Shown: in pieces, positions 34,877 through 41,470 of the stretch
Layout of the letters: each line of letters starts with the position of its first letter
Position numbering within the stretch: position 1 is the first letter of the stretch
DNA from: Bacteriovoracaceae bacterium
GTDB lineage: Bacteria; Bdellovibrionota; Bacteriovoracia; Bacteriovoracales; Bacteriovoracaceae
DNA: 41,470 nt
Assembly (NCBI GenBank): GCA_947446575.1
Contig: CANFHC010000027.1
Coordinates: 1 to 41,470, forward strand
Direction: 5' to 3'
The notes under the pieces: model-generated
Seen by the model: the letters and a program-made list of their open reading frames with translations, nothing else
What the model was told of the DNA's origin: nothing
Databases searched by the model: none
Made by a program: the position numbers and the translations under genes

Positions 34877-35467
34877 TTATTCTAATCCACCCTTTAAATT
34901 CATCAGTACCAACTTAGAAATTGTTTTAAGTGTATCAAAGACTCCTGAGCCCTTCACGGCCATCGCTTCAAACTCTGGAACGTTCCATTTATTTAGGGCC
35001 TCATGCAAATCTTTTACTGAAGTCGTGTTGGGAAGATCGCGTTTATTCCATTGCATAACCAGAGGAATCTTTCCAATATCATAACCTTGATCAATGAGAT
35101 TTTTTTCTAAAGATTTAAGCGATTCGATATTTGATTCCATTCTTTCAACTTGTGAATCAGCAACGAAAATAATTCCATCTACTCCGCGCAAGATTAGTTT
35201 TCGAGAGGCTTCATAAAAAACTTGTCCGGGAACAGTGTAGAGGTGAAATCGTGTTTTAAAACCACGGATCTCGCCAAGGTCCAAAGGAAGAAAATCAAAA
35301 AAGAGCGTGCGCTCATTTTCTGTATTTAATGAAATGATATTGCCTTTGTTGTCTCCGCTTGTTTTTTGATAAACATATTGGATATTAGTCGTTTTACCAC
35401 CAAGGCCCGGGCCGTAGTAGACGATCTTGCAATTAACTTCTTTTGTTACATAATTTACGAAAGACAT
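34877..35467 (-). CDS. mglA: MglA-type polarity GTPase
   Basis: This 196-residue small Ras-like GTPase has the P-loop G19-P-G-L-G-G-K25-T-T, the switch II region LYTVPGQVFY (Pro in place of the Ras Asp-Thr-Ala, typical of MglA), and WNKRDLPN for guanine. MglA sets the leading pole in Myxococcus and is needed for prey invasion in Bdellovibrio (family knowledge). The adjacent upstream gene resembles a roadblock protein. It closes the dnaX-ybaB-recR operon. Confidence 0.93.
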   Translation of the reverse strand: MSFVNYVTKEVNCKIVYYGPGLGGKTTNIQYVYQKTSGDNKGNIISLNTENERTLFFDFLPLDLGEIRGFKTRFHLYTVPGQVFYEASRKLILRGVDGIIFVADSQVERMESNIESLKSLEKNLIDQGYDIGKIPLVMQWNKRDLPNTTSVKDLHEALNKWNVPEFEAMAVKGSGVFDTLKTISKLVLMNLKGGLE

Positions 35468-35476
35468 TTTATTACC

Positions 35477-36013
35477 TTAACTTTTCGCAAATGCGAACAA
35501 GTGATCCATCTCAGAATCCGTTATATCGCCGAATAAAAAATTATTTTTATCATTCGACTTCATGCTTTTTGCTGTTTGTTTTTTTAAAATAGAATCTTTT
35601 AATTCTTCTTCTAAAAACTCACTAAAACTCGTGGCCATCTCTCTAATTTTATTTTTAATAAATCCAGGATTGATTTCATCGTGATAAATTAGACCAAGGT
35701 ATAACTCTTCTGTCCCAACGGTAATCGGAACGATATAAACCCCTTGAGCAGATGTATCAAAACTTAATCTATATCCTTCTTTGGATTCTTCTTTGGGAAT
35801 GAAACTAGCAAGTGCCCTTGCGGCTTGCCACACACCACCTAACAAAGCACCGATAGACGACTTGGAAAGTGAATCCGCTAGATTATTGTTGTGATAGAGA
35901 ACAACTCCGTCATAACGAATTAGAAAAAATGAATATCGATTTATTTTTTCATCTATCTCACAAGACTTAAAAAATGTTTCAACATATTTTGGAATATTAT
36001 TGTTTAGGCTCAT
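35477..36013 (-). CDS. Roadblock/LC7-like protein, possible MglA partner
   Basis: This 178-residue cytosolic protein is not one I recognise with certainty. Its beginning (FLIRYDGVVLYHNNNLADSL, then IGALLGGVWQAARAL) has the strand-helix pattern of roadblock domains such as MglB, with a Gly-Ala-Leu-Leu helix start, and VYIVPITVGTEELYLGLIY as the following beta pair. The last 60 residues are a charged helix and tail. MglB-type proteins are GAPs for MglA. It lies 9 bases upstream of mglA and overlaps recR by ATGA, so co-translation is likely. The family assignment is inference. Confidence 0.6.
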   Translation of the reverse strand: MSLNNNIPKYVETFFKSCEIDEKINRYSFFLIRYDGVVLYHNNNLADSLSKSSIGALLGGVWQAARALASFIPKEESKEGYRLSFDTSAQGVYIVPITVGTEELYLGLIYHDEINPGFIKNKIREMATSFSEFLEEELKDSILKKQTAKSMKSNDKNNFLFGDITDSEMDHLFAFAKS

Positions 36014-36603
36014 AGGTGTCTGCGATTCTCCAAAGCTTTGGTTATTGTCAATGAATCTACAAATTCTAAACTTCCACCCATTGGAATACCAAACCCAATG
36101 CGATCAACGCTCACGCTAGAGGGGAGCATTTGTTTAATATAGGCACAAGTTGCATCTCCTTCCACTGAAGGGTTAACTGCTAATATGAGTTCTTCAATTT
36201 CTTCATCTGAAACTCTGTGAATAAGATTATCTAGTTTTAATTCATCGGGGCCTATGCCAAGAAGAGGATTTAAAACACCAAAGAGAATATGAAATTTTCC
36301 ACGGAAATTTCCACTGCGCTCGATAGCTAGGCAATCAGTTACTGATTCAACAACACAAATTGTTTTTGAGTGCGTTCTGTGTTGATCCAAGCAAATTTTG
36401 CAAAGTTGATCATCACAAAACATTCCACATTTTGAGCAATGGTTTAACTCTGAAAGACTTTTAATGGCATTAGCAAACGAAATAAGATCTTCTTTATTCC
36501 ATTTGGTCATGATGAGCGATTGGCGCAAAGCTGTTTTTTCACCAACACCAGGAAGGCGTGAAAACTGCTTAACGACTCTTAAAAGTTTTTCAGGCAGCTC
36601 CAT
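36010..36603 (-). CDS. recR: Recombination protein RecR
   Basis: This 197-residue protein has the helix-hairpin-helix start RLPGVGEKTALR, the zinc finger CSKCGMFCDDQLCKIC, and a TOPRIM domain beginning ICVVESVTDCLAIE. RecR works with RecO/RecF in gap repair. It has the normal length. Its 3' ATGA overlap links it to the roadblock-like gene, so DNA repair and polarity genes share a transcript. Confidence 0.96.
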   Translation of the reverse strand: MELPEKLLRVVKQFSRLPGVGEKTALRQSLIMTKWNKEDLISFANAIKSLSELNHCSKCGMFCDDQLCKICLDQHRTHSKTICVVESVTDCLAIERSGNFRGKFHILFGVLNPLLGIGPDELKLDNLIHRVSDEEIEELILAVNPSVEGDATCAYIKQMLPSSVSVDRIGFGIPMGGSLEFVDSLTITKALENRRHL

Positions 36604-36605
36604 TA

Positions 36606-36917
36606 CTAAAACATCCCTGGAATATTAATACCGCCAGTAATTTTTGACATTGCTCCTGAAACCATATCTTGGGATTCTTTTACAGCTTGGTTTACAGCTG
36701 TCATAACTAGGTCTTCAAGACTTGCGACATCGTTAGGATCAACGCACTCTTTGTTAATTGAGATAGCAAGAATTTGTTGCTTCCCAGTGATTTTAATTTT
36801 AATCATTCCACCGCCAGAAGAAGTTTCAAGTTCTCTTGTTTCAAGTTCTTTTTGAAGTGTTGCCATCTTTTGTTGCATTTGTTGAGCTTGCTTCATTAAT
36901 CCATTTAAACCTTTCAT
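36606..36917 (-). CDS. ybaB: YbaB/EbfC nucleoid-associated protein
   Basis: This 103-residue protein starts MKGLNGLMKQAQQMQQKM, a helical region typical of the YbaB family. GGGMIKIKITGKQQILAI and the D-P-N-D-V/L-E-D-L segments follow. It binds DNA as a dimer. The start at 36917 has AAGGAG 9 bases upstream and removes the apparent overlap with dnaX. The dnaX-ybaB-recR order is conserved in many bacteria. Confidence 0.93.
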   Translation of the reverse strand: MKGLNGLMKQAQQMQQKMATLQKELETRELETSSGGGMIKIKITGKQQILAISINKECVDPNDVASLEDLVMTAVNQAVKESQDMVSGAMSKITGGINIPGMF

Positions 36918-36927
36918 GTGAGACTCC

Positions 36928-38628
36928 TTATTTTTTATTATCAATAATTACTTTATCAACTTTAGCGTTAAACATTTTTTCCGCCTCTTTCAAGAGCGGA
37001 TTGCTTTTAAATGTATCGACTCTTTCTTGCATTGAGATTTCCGCCAACTGCTCTTTTATGTCTGCAGTTGAGATAAAGTTTTCATCAGCGTGAACTTCAA
37101 TCAATTGCAATTTAATTTTATTTTTTTCTATATTAAAGTATTCAGAGAGATGGTTCACAACTTTTTGGTGAACTTCCGAATCACTTAGATAATCAAAGAA
37201 AACCATTCCCGAAAATCCAAAACCAAGCTCAACACTTACTTCCCCATTTTCAAAACGTAGTGGGGAAGTAATGTTTCCTTGTTCTAGGTTTGAAGCTGTG
37301 GCCGGTGATTTAGTGTTTAAATAAGTTAAAAAACCTTCCCACGTTAAATCAGTCGCTACTGGTTTTGATGTGTTGATTTCTTTAACAATTTCTGGCGTTG
37401 TTATTTTTTCTTCCAAAGGGCGCCCACTTTTAGCTTCAAGTTCTGCTTTTGCGATTTCTGCTTGAAGAATACTGGCAACACTTGGCTTTTCGTGTTCAAC
37501 AAGTGGCTCATTCAAAACGACTGAGGCCTTAACAACTTCTGGTGTTACCTGAACTGGAGATTGTGAGCTTTCATCGCGTTTAATTTTATTTGTAAAAAAA
37601 CTTCTTCTTAGTGTGACCTTATAGAGTAAAACTTCAAACGCTTTTTCTGGTGCGATTGAAGAAAATATCCAAGAAGTTTCACGCGCCAACGTTTCATAAA
37701 CCCAAATGAGCTCAGCATTGCTTAAGTCTTTTTTGTTTTTTAAATCGAGAAATATTTCGTCCAATAATCCGCTAGCAATATTTTTGACGGGTACATTTTC
37801 TTCTAATAATTTATTATAAACACTTGATAGTGATGTAGTATCTCCAGCATAAAGAAAAGTGATAATGTTTCTCAAGCTTGAAGGCCCAGCGACACCTAAC
37901 GAAGATGTTAAGTGCTCTTCTGTGATAACTCCGTTTTGAGAAGTTGTTAGAACTTGATCAAGCAATGATAGAGTGTCACGCACAGATCCACGCCCAAGCA
38001 CGGCTAGCTGATGAATTAATTCTTCACGCTCGAAATTAATTCCTTCTACACTCGCTATTACTTTAACGTGAGCAACTAGATCCGGAACACTCACATTTCT
38101 AAAGTCAAAACGCTGACAACGAGACAAAACAGTTCCCAGAAGTTTTTGTGCTTCTGTTGTAGCAAAAATAAAAACAACGTGAGCTGGTGGCTCTTCTAAT
38201 GTTTTTAAAAGGGCATTGAAAGCGTTTGTTGAAAGCATGTGAACTTCATCGATCACATAGACTTTATATTTACCCGAGGTAGGCAAATAGTGAACGTTGG
38301 AAATGAGTTCGCGAATGTTATCAACAGAGTTGTTTGAAGCTCCATCGATTTCAATGACGTTCATAGAAGTTTCTGTATCAAAATCTAAACAAGCTCGGCA
38401 CTCGTTACATGAGTTGCCATCTGCTGTTAAGTTTTCACAACGAATAGCTTTTGCGAAAATTCGGGCAACTGATGTTTTACCAACACCGCGAGTTCCGACC
38501 AACATGTAAGCATGACCAATTTTTTTATTGATAATTGCATTTTGAAGAGCGCGCGTGACATGGGCCTGGCCAATCACATCTTGAAATTTTTTAGGGCGCC
38601 ACTTCCTAGCTAATACTTGGTACGACAT
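36928..38628 (-). CDS. dnaX: DNA polymerase III subunits gamma/tau
   Basis: This 566-residue clamp-loader ATPase has the P-loop GTRGVGKT (45-52), the zinc cysteines C64, C74, C77 and C80, VYVIDEVHMLS and the ATTEAQKLLGTVLSRCQRF sensor region. Domains IV-V (about 350-566) are the diverged tau part. At 37594-37600 a run of seven U in frame (S343-F-F) forms a U UUU UUU slippery heptamer. A -1 shift gives Tyr-Lys-stop, a 347-residue product resembling gamma. The main reading gives tau. Confidence 0.96.
   Translation of the reverse strand: MSYQVLARKWRPKKFQDVIGQAHVTRALQNAIINKKIGHAYMLVGTRGVGKTSVARIFAKAIRCENLTADGNSCNECRACLDFDTETSMNVIEIDGASNNSVDNIRELISNVHYLPTSGKYKVYVIDEVHMLSTNAFNALLKTLEEPPAHVVFIFATTEAQKLLGTVLSRCQRFDFRNVSVPDLVAHVKVIASVEGINFEREELIHQLAVLGRGSVRDTLSLLDQVLTTSQNGVITEEHLTSSLGVAGPSSLRNIITFLYAGDTTSLSSVYNKLLEENVPVKNIASGLLDEIFLDLKNKKDLSNAELIWVYETLARETSWIFSSIAPEKAFEVLLYKVTLRRSFFTNKIKRDESSQSPVQVTPEVVKASVVLNEPLVEHEKPSVASILQAEIAKAELEAKSGRPLEEKITTPEIVKEINTSKPVATDLTWEGFLTYLNTKSPATASNLEQGNITSPLRFENGEVSVELGFGFSGMVFFDYLSDSEVHQKVVNHLSEYFNIEKNKIKLQLIEVHADENFISTADIKEQLAEISMQERVDTFKSNPLLKEAEKMFNAKVDKVIIDNKK
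37586..37600 (-). other. Candidate dnaX frameshift site
   Basis: The heptamer T TTT TTT (37600-37594) is in the right frame for tandem -1 slippage, and the shifted frame reads TAC AAA TAA (stop at 37588-37586). AAAGG lies roughly 16 bases upstream. The position, at the end of clamp-loader domain III, matches where gamma would end. Confidence 0.4.
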
Positions 38629-38700
38629 TCAATTCCTTGGAAATTTTCCTACACTAAAAAGGTAATGAATTTGGTGGAATTAGTAAATTGAATTGAGAGT

Positions 38701-38799
38701 GGCAGCTAGGAAAATAGCACAAAGCAATGACAGTTACCGTTGCTTCCTTCCGGACCTGGCGGAGTTGGCCGCATATACCTTTGCTACTCCCTAACTACC
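38701..38799 (-). ncRNA. ffs: 4.5S SRP RNA (small bacterial type)
   Basis: The minus strand carries the conserved SRP core GCCAGGTCCGGAAGGAAGCA (about 38732-38751). Pairing arms at both ends (GGTAGTTAGG with CCTAGCTGCC; AGTAGCAAAG with CTTTGTGCTA) make the single long hairpin of a roughly 100-base 4.5S RNA. It binds Ffh for co-translational targeting. It lies just upstream of dnaX, a common neighbour. Confidence 0.93.
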
Positions 38800-38805
38800 G
38801 AGAGC

Positions 38806-38834
38806 ATAGTAGTAATACACAGCTCATGTGTCAA
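38806..38834 (-). promoter_or_regulatory. Sigma-70 promoter of ffs
   Basis: On the minus strand TTGACA (38834-38829) is followed by a 17-base spacer and TACTAT (38811-38806). The expected start falls at about 38799, the first base of the SRP RNA stem. This is the best consensus promoter in the window. Confidence 0.8.
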
Positions 38835-38935
38835 GGCAAGAGAGGGCAGAAGAGGTGCTTAGAAGTGCTAGACGCTATCTAAGATTCTTGATTTAATTAT
38901 GCGAAAGAAAATTAACTTATTTTTGGGAGAAATTC

Positions 38936-39202
38936 ATGAAAACATTAATTGCTATGACGCTTCTAACACTTTCAATAAATTCATACGCTGCCGCACCAAA
39001 AACATATCAAGTAACTGGCCCAGTTCTAGAAATGACTGACACAACAATTATTGTGCAAAAAGGTAAAGAAAAATGGGAAATCTCTAGGGACGCAGCAGGA
39101 AAAGTGACTGGCGAACTTAAAGTTGGCGCAAAAGTGACAATTGAATATTTCATGACAGCAAAAACAATTGAAGTAAAAGAAGATAAAAAAACAAAAAAAT
39201 AA
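38936..39202 (+). CDS. Small secreted protein of unknown function
   Basis: This 88-residue protein has a clear signal peptide (MKTLIAMTLLTLSINSYAAA) and a mature part of about 68 residues. The mature part has alternating strands (YQVTGPVLEM, TTIIVQKGKEKWEI, GAKVTIEYFM), suggesting a small OB-like beta barrel, and a Lys-rich tail. I do not recognise a family. GGGAGA precedes the ATG. It is a separate unit with its own terminator. Confidence 0.85.
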   Translation: MKTLIAMTLLTLSINSYAAAPKTYQVTGPVLEMTDTTIIVQKGKEKWEISRDAAGKVTGELKVGAKVTIEYFMTAKTIEVKEDKKTKK

Positions 39203-39209
39203 GTAACAT

Positions 39210-39236
39210 GGGCCAGAGAAGAACTGGCCCTTTTTT
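39210..39236 (+). terminator. Terminator of the small secreted protein gene
   Basis: GGGCCAG (39210-39216) and CTGGCCC (39224-39230) form a perfect 7-bp stem with a 7-base loop, then six T's. It lies 7 bases after the stop codon and just before the convergent gene's stop. Confidence 0.88.
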
Positions 39237-39240
39237 AAAA

Positions 39241-39735
39241 CTAAAGAACCTGAACATTTACAGCTTCAGCTTCTCCAACTTCAAACTCACCCGTAACATT
39301 TGTTCCACCATCAGAATCAATACTAATCTTTGGTGCTAGTATATCTTTTGATTCTTCATCTACGGCAAGTTCAATATATTCCGAAGAAAAACTTAAGACC
39401 TTTGTACGAAAATAAAGGCTATTGTTATAAGGAATCATTAGCTCATCAACACCATCGTTAGTTTGTAAAAAAGCTGCCACTTTTCCATTTGTGTAAACAC
39501 AAAGAGCAGTAGTCGATCGAGTTGATATTTTAAATTCTAGTACAAGTTTTTGAGCTTCTTTGACTTGATCCCAGCCAGCTTTTAGTGACCAATCGTTTTT
39601 GATTTCAGCGGTAAGCGGGCCACGGCTAATATTGTAGTAAGTGATTGAAAAAATATCGGGACAATTTTTAGAATCAACAAAAGCAAAACTGGTTGTTGAT
39701 AAAAGTATTAGCGATATTGCGATAAATATTTTCAT
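39241..39735 (-). CDS. Secreted protein of unknown function
   Basis: This 164-residue protein begins with a signal peptide (MKIFIAISLILLSTTSFA), then a mature domain with two cysteines (CPDIF, TALCVY) and many beta strands. I do not recognise it. The frame reads upstream through tRNA-Ser to 39879, but GGAG stands before the ATG at 39735, and the upstream part is only tRNA read in a coding frame. It lies downstream of tRNA-Ser and converges with the other small secreted gene. Confidence 0.8.
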   Translation of the reverse strand: MKIFIAISLILLSTTSFAFVDSKNCPDIFSITYYNISRGPLTAEIKNDWSLKAGWDQVKEAQKLVLEFKISTRSTTALCVYTNGKVAAFLQTNDGVDELMIPYNNSLYFRTKVLSFSSEYIELAVDEESKDILAPKISIDSDGGTNVTGEFEVGEAEAVNVQVL

Positions 39736-39795
39736 GAGTTCTCCACAAAGTTTAAAACTCTCAATGTTTACCGCTTGTAAACAAGTATGTCTAGA

Positions 39796-39885
39796 TGGCG
39801 GAGAACATGGGATTCGAACCCACGATACGCTTTCACGTATACTCCCTTTCCAAGGGAGCGCCATAGACCACTCAGCCAATTCTCC
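39796..39885 (-). tRNA. tRNA-Ser (anticodon GGA)
   Basis: This 90-base tRNA has the acceptor stem GGAGAAT/GTTCTCC, a type II long variable arm (TACG/CGTA with GAAAG loop), the GGTTCGAATCC T-arm and an encoded CCA. The anticodon loop TTGGAAA gives GGA, which reads UCC and UCU serine codons. Confidence 0.96.
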
Positions 39886-39927
39886 GTAAATGTTGCTGAA
39901 AAAAATAACATGATTTAAAACGATTCG

Positions 39928-40428
39928 CTAGCTCTTAATATAGTTCGCTCTTTTCTCTCTAAAAAACTGTGACAGAAGCTTTGAACATTCAAAATGGCGA
40001 ACACCTCCGATAACCGGAAAAGAGTGATTGAGTTTTTGATCTTTATAAAAATTATAATTCAAACTTAAAGACCCACCCTTGGGATCATAAGCACCGAAAT
40101 AAAGTGTGCCGATGCGAGCTTGAATCATAGCACTTAAACACATCAGACATGGTTCTAGAGTGACTAGAAGTGAGCAATTAATTAATCGCCAATTCCCAAT
40201 TTTTTTCGCTGCTTCTGTTATTGCTAAAATTTCAGCATGTCCACATGGATTGTTTATTTTTTCTTTTTTATTGTGAGCTTTCGCAATGATGATGCCCTCC
40301 GCATTAACAATGACGGCACCAATTGGTACTTCATCTTCACGATAGGCCTTATCAGCTTCAATTAAAGCTTCTTCCATCAACCAAAGTTGATCTGCAATAG
40401 ATAGTTGTGATTTTATTTTTTCAGACAT
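39928..40428 (-). CDS. tadA: tRNA-specific adenosine deaminase
   Basis: This 166-residue zinc deaminase has H64-A-E66 and the P-C94-L-M-C97 zinc motif, with the active-site Glu in CGHAEILA. TadA converts A34 to inosine in tRNA-Arg(ACG). It also contains the RINNPCGHAE-like region (KINNPCGHAE) that helps distinguish TadA from guanine or cytosine deaminases. The ATG at 40428 is preferred to a TTG two codons upstream. It overlaps the upstream PilZ-like gene's stop by 8 bases. tRNA-Ser follows 42 bases later. Confidence 0.93.
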   Translation of the reverse strand: MSEKIKSQLSIADQLWLMEEALIEADKAYREDEVPIGAVIVNAEGIIIAKAHNKKEKINNPCGHAEILAITEAAKKIGNWRLINCSLLVTLEPCLMCLSAMIQARIGTLYFGAYDPKGGSLSLNYNFYKDQKLNHSFPVIGGVRHFECSKLLSQFFREKRANYIKS

Positions 40429-41140
40429 GGGCAAATTTTAATTTTCGTTTATTATTTTTTTCTTTTTTCCACAATCGCAGAAGTTGTATATAGCGTTTCT
40501 TATTACTTCTGCTATCAAACTTAAAACGCACCCCATAGATCAAGGGCCTTCCAATCAAATCTTTTCGTTTACTCATGACTTGCCCACGCAGACTTACAGA
40601 CACGTCATCAACTTTTGCATTAATTACGATTTCATCACCCAACTTTAATTCTTCAAACAAAGCAACACAACCGGCGAAGCGACGGAGGTCTGTTAGTCTT
40701 GCAAGATAATCTTGTTCGTGAACTTTAACGCTTATTTTTAAATCATCTCGGTATCGAAAATCATACTCCCACCAACTAACTCTTGGATAATAAATTGGAG
40801 AAGATAAAAAATACATTTTTAAAATAAGTAAAAGGCACGAGATCAAATAGAGGACACCGATGTGTGAATGATGAAGCACAAAAAACTGCTCATTGATTTT
40901 AAAAAGTATGTATATAAAGAGAATCGCTGAAAACGACCAATAAGTGTAATAACGATGTTTGATAGTTTTATAATAGGGTGTCGATAGATAAAGAAAGAAA
41001 ATGAGTCGCACTACTAATCTAAATTTAGGCCCTGCAACAATTTCCGTCATTATAGCAAGATGAATAAAAAAGAAAAAAGCCTTAAGTAAAAACTTGATCG
41101 TTTTAGTCTCGGATTTAAAATTATGTTCGATGCTTTCCAT
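40421..41140 (-). CDS. Membrane protein with PilZ-like C-terminal domain
   Basis: This 239-residue protein has four predicted transmembrane helices in its first half (about 16-34, 41-53, 65-82, 93-111). A soluble C-terminal domain (about 125-225) has the beta-barrel rhythm of PilZ: LKISVKVHEQDYLARLTDLRRF, then VALFEELKLGDEIVI and IYGVRFKF. The D-x-S-x-x-G motif appears degenerate as DLRRFAG, and the Arg motif is weak, so c-di-GMP binding may be lost. It is coupled to tadA, with which no functional link is known. Confidence 0.65.
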   Translation of the reverse strand: MESIEHNFKSETKTIKFLLKAFFFFIHLAIMTEIVAGPKFRLVVRLIFFLYLSTPYYKTIKHRYYTYWSFSAILFIYILFKINEQFFVLHHSHIGVLYLISCLLLILKMYFLSSPIYYPRVSWWEYDFRYRDDLKISVKVHEQDYLARLTDLRRFAGCVALFEELKLGDEIVINAKVDDVSVSLRGQVMSKRKDLIGRPLIYGVRFKFDSRSNKKRYIQLLRLWKKEKNNKRKLKFAHV

Positions 41141-41282
41141 AATTCATTATCATTGATTTTAAAAAATTATCAAATAATCTCACGTGGATAACAGAATCTT
41201 AACAAAATATATACTTGATTTATTAACTCATATGATAAATCATTTTTAGACTAGATTAATTGATTACTTAAAAGGAAGGACT

Positions 41283-41470
41283 ATGAAGAAACTTATGGTT
41301 ATCACGGCGCTTGTTGCGACATCTACTGTTGCATCTGCTTTTGATTACAAATTCAACTTGGAAGGGCGTGCTGATTTCGTAAACGCGAACGTTAAAACAA
41401 CTTCACAAGCTGGTGTTGAAACAACAGAAAAGTATAACAACTTTTCAAACAACCTTATCCGTCTAAACTT
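41283..41470 (+). CDS. Probable outer-membrane porin, 5' part
   Basis: The frame starts at ATG 41283 after AGGAAGG and runs off the right edge. The first 62 residues hold a signal peptide (MKKLMVITALVATSTVASA, cleavage before FDYKF) and then alternating beta-strand residues (DYKFNLEGRADFVN and others) typical of an outer-membrane barrel start. GCG and GTT codons are more frequent than in its neighbours, as expected for an abundant protein. Identity as a porin is inferred from this short part. Confidence 0.6.
   Translation, partial: MKKLMVITALVATSTVASAFDYKFNLEGRADFVNANVKTTSQAGVETTEKYNNFSNNLIRLN

Noticed and set aside
39736-39879. 48-codon N-terminal extension of the secreted protein gene at 39241-39735
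   Set aside because: The extension is the tRNA-Ser sequence and spacer read as protein. The signal peptide and GGAG site at 39735 mark the true start.
1-41470. Search for CRISPR arrays, IS elements, phage genes and toxin-antitoxin pairs
   Set aside because: I saw no regular spaced repeats, transposase or integrase motifs, phage structural genes or paired small toxin genes.

Overview
The window looks like chromosomal DNA of a low-GC, Gram-negative, flagellated bacterium. Heptose and lipid A genes (rfaE2, an LpxH-like enzyme), predicted outer-membrane and secreted proteins, several short flagellins, an MglA polarity GTPase beside the recR-ybaB-dnaX block, RNase J and PilZ proteins together suggest a Bdellovibrionota predator, most like the Bacteriovorax/Peredibacter/Halobacteriovorax side because of the low GC. 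That placement is inference; no 16S rRNA gene is present. I see no IS element, prophage, CRISPR array or integrase.

Layout. (a) 1-2.5 kb: the 3' end of recN, converging on an LpxH-like gene and a PilZ gene. (b) 2.6-8.7 kb: a flagellin region with three 277-residue flagellins on the minus strand. A GNAT acetyltransferase gene and a 654-residue proline-free coiled-coil protein lie between flagellins two and three on the plus strand. All three flagellins share a CTTAAG-N16/17-CGATA promoter, and each predicted transcript starts with a 5'-terminal hairpin. (c) 8.9-13.4 kb: minus-strand genes rfaE2, RDD membrane protein, rsmE, prmA and an orphan peptide-binding protein. (d) 13.5-16.3 kb: a plus-strand operon of udk, RNase J and a membrane protein with a B-box-like zinc finger, linked by ATGA overlaps. 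(e) 16.4-33.3 kb: the division and cell-wall (dcw) cluster on the minus strand, in transcription order mtnP-rsmH-ftsL-ftsI-murE-murF-mraY-murD, a terminator and structured leader, then ftsW-murC-murB-ftsQ-ftsA-ftsZ. mraZ, murG and ddl are missing from it. (f) 33.7-38.8 kb: a lipase-like alpha/beta hydrolase, then dnaX-ybaB-recR-(roadblock-like protein)-mglA, and the 4.5S SRP RNA gene with a clear sigma-70 promoter. (g) 38.9-41.5 kb: two small secreted proteins, tRNA-Ser(GGA), a membrane PilZ-like protein coupled to tadA, and the start of a probable porin.

Four observations stand out. The only MurD in the cluster has lost the P-loop lysine (Arg in its place) and the usual Asp-His-Met-Asp metal segment. 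dnaX carries an in-frame U UUU UUU heptamer at the domain III boundary, and a -1 shift there reaches a stop after two codons, which would give a gamma-like short form. The three flagellin transcripts share a 5'-hairpin architecture. The coiled-coil protein among the flagellins is built on an 11-residue (hendecad) repeat. The ftsW leader and the roadblock-like neighbour of mglA are secondary leads.
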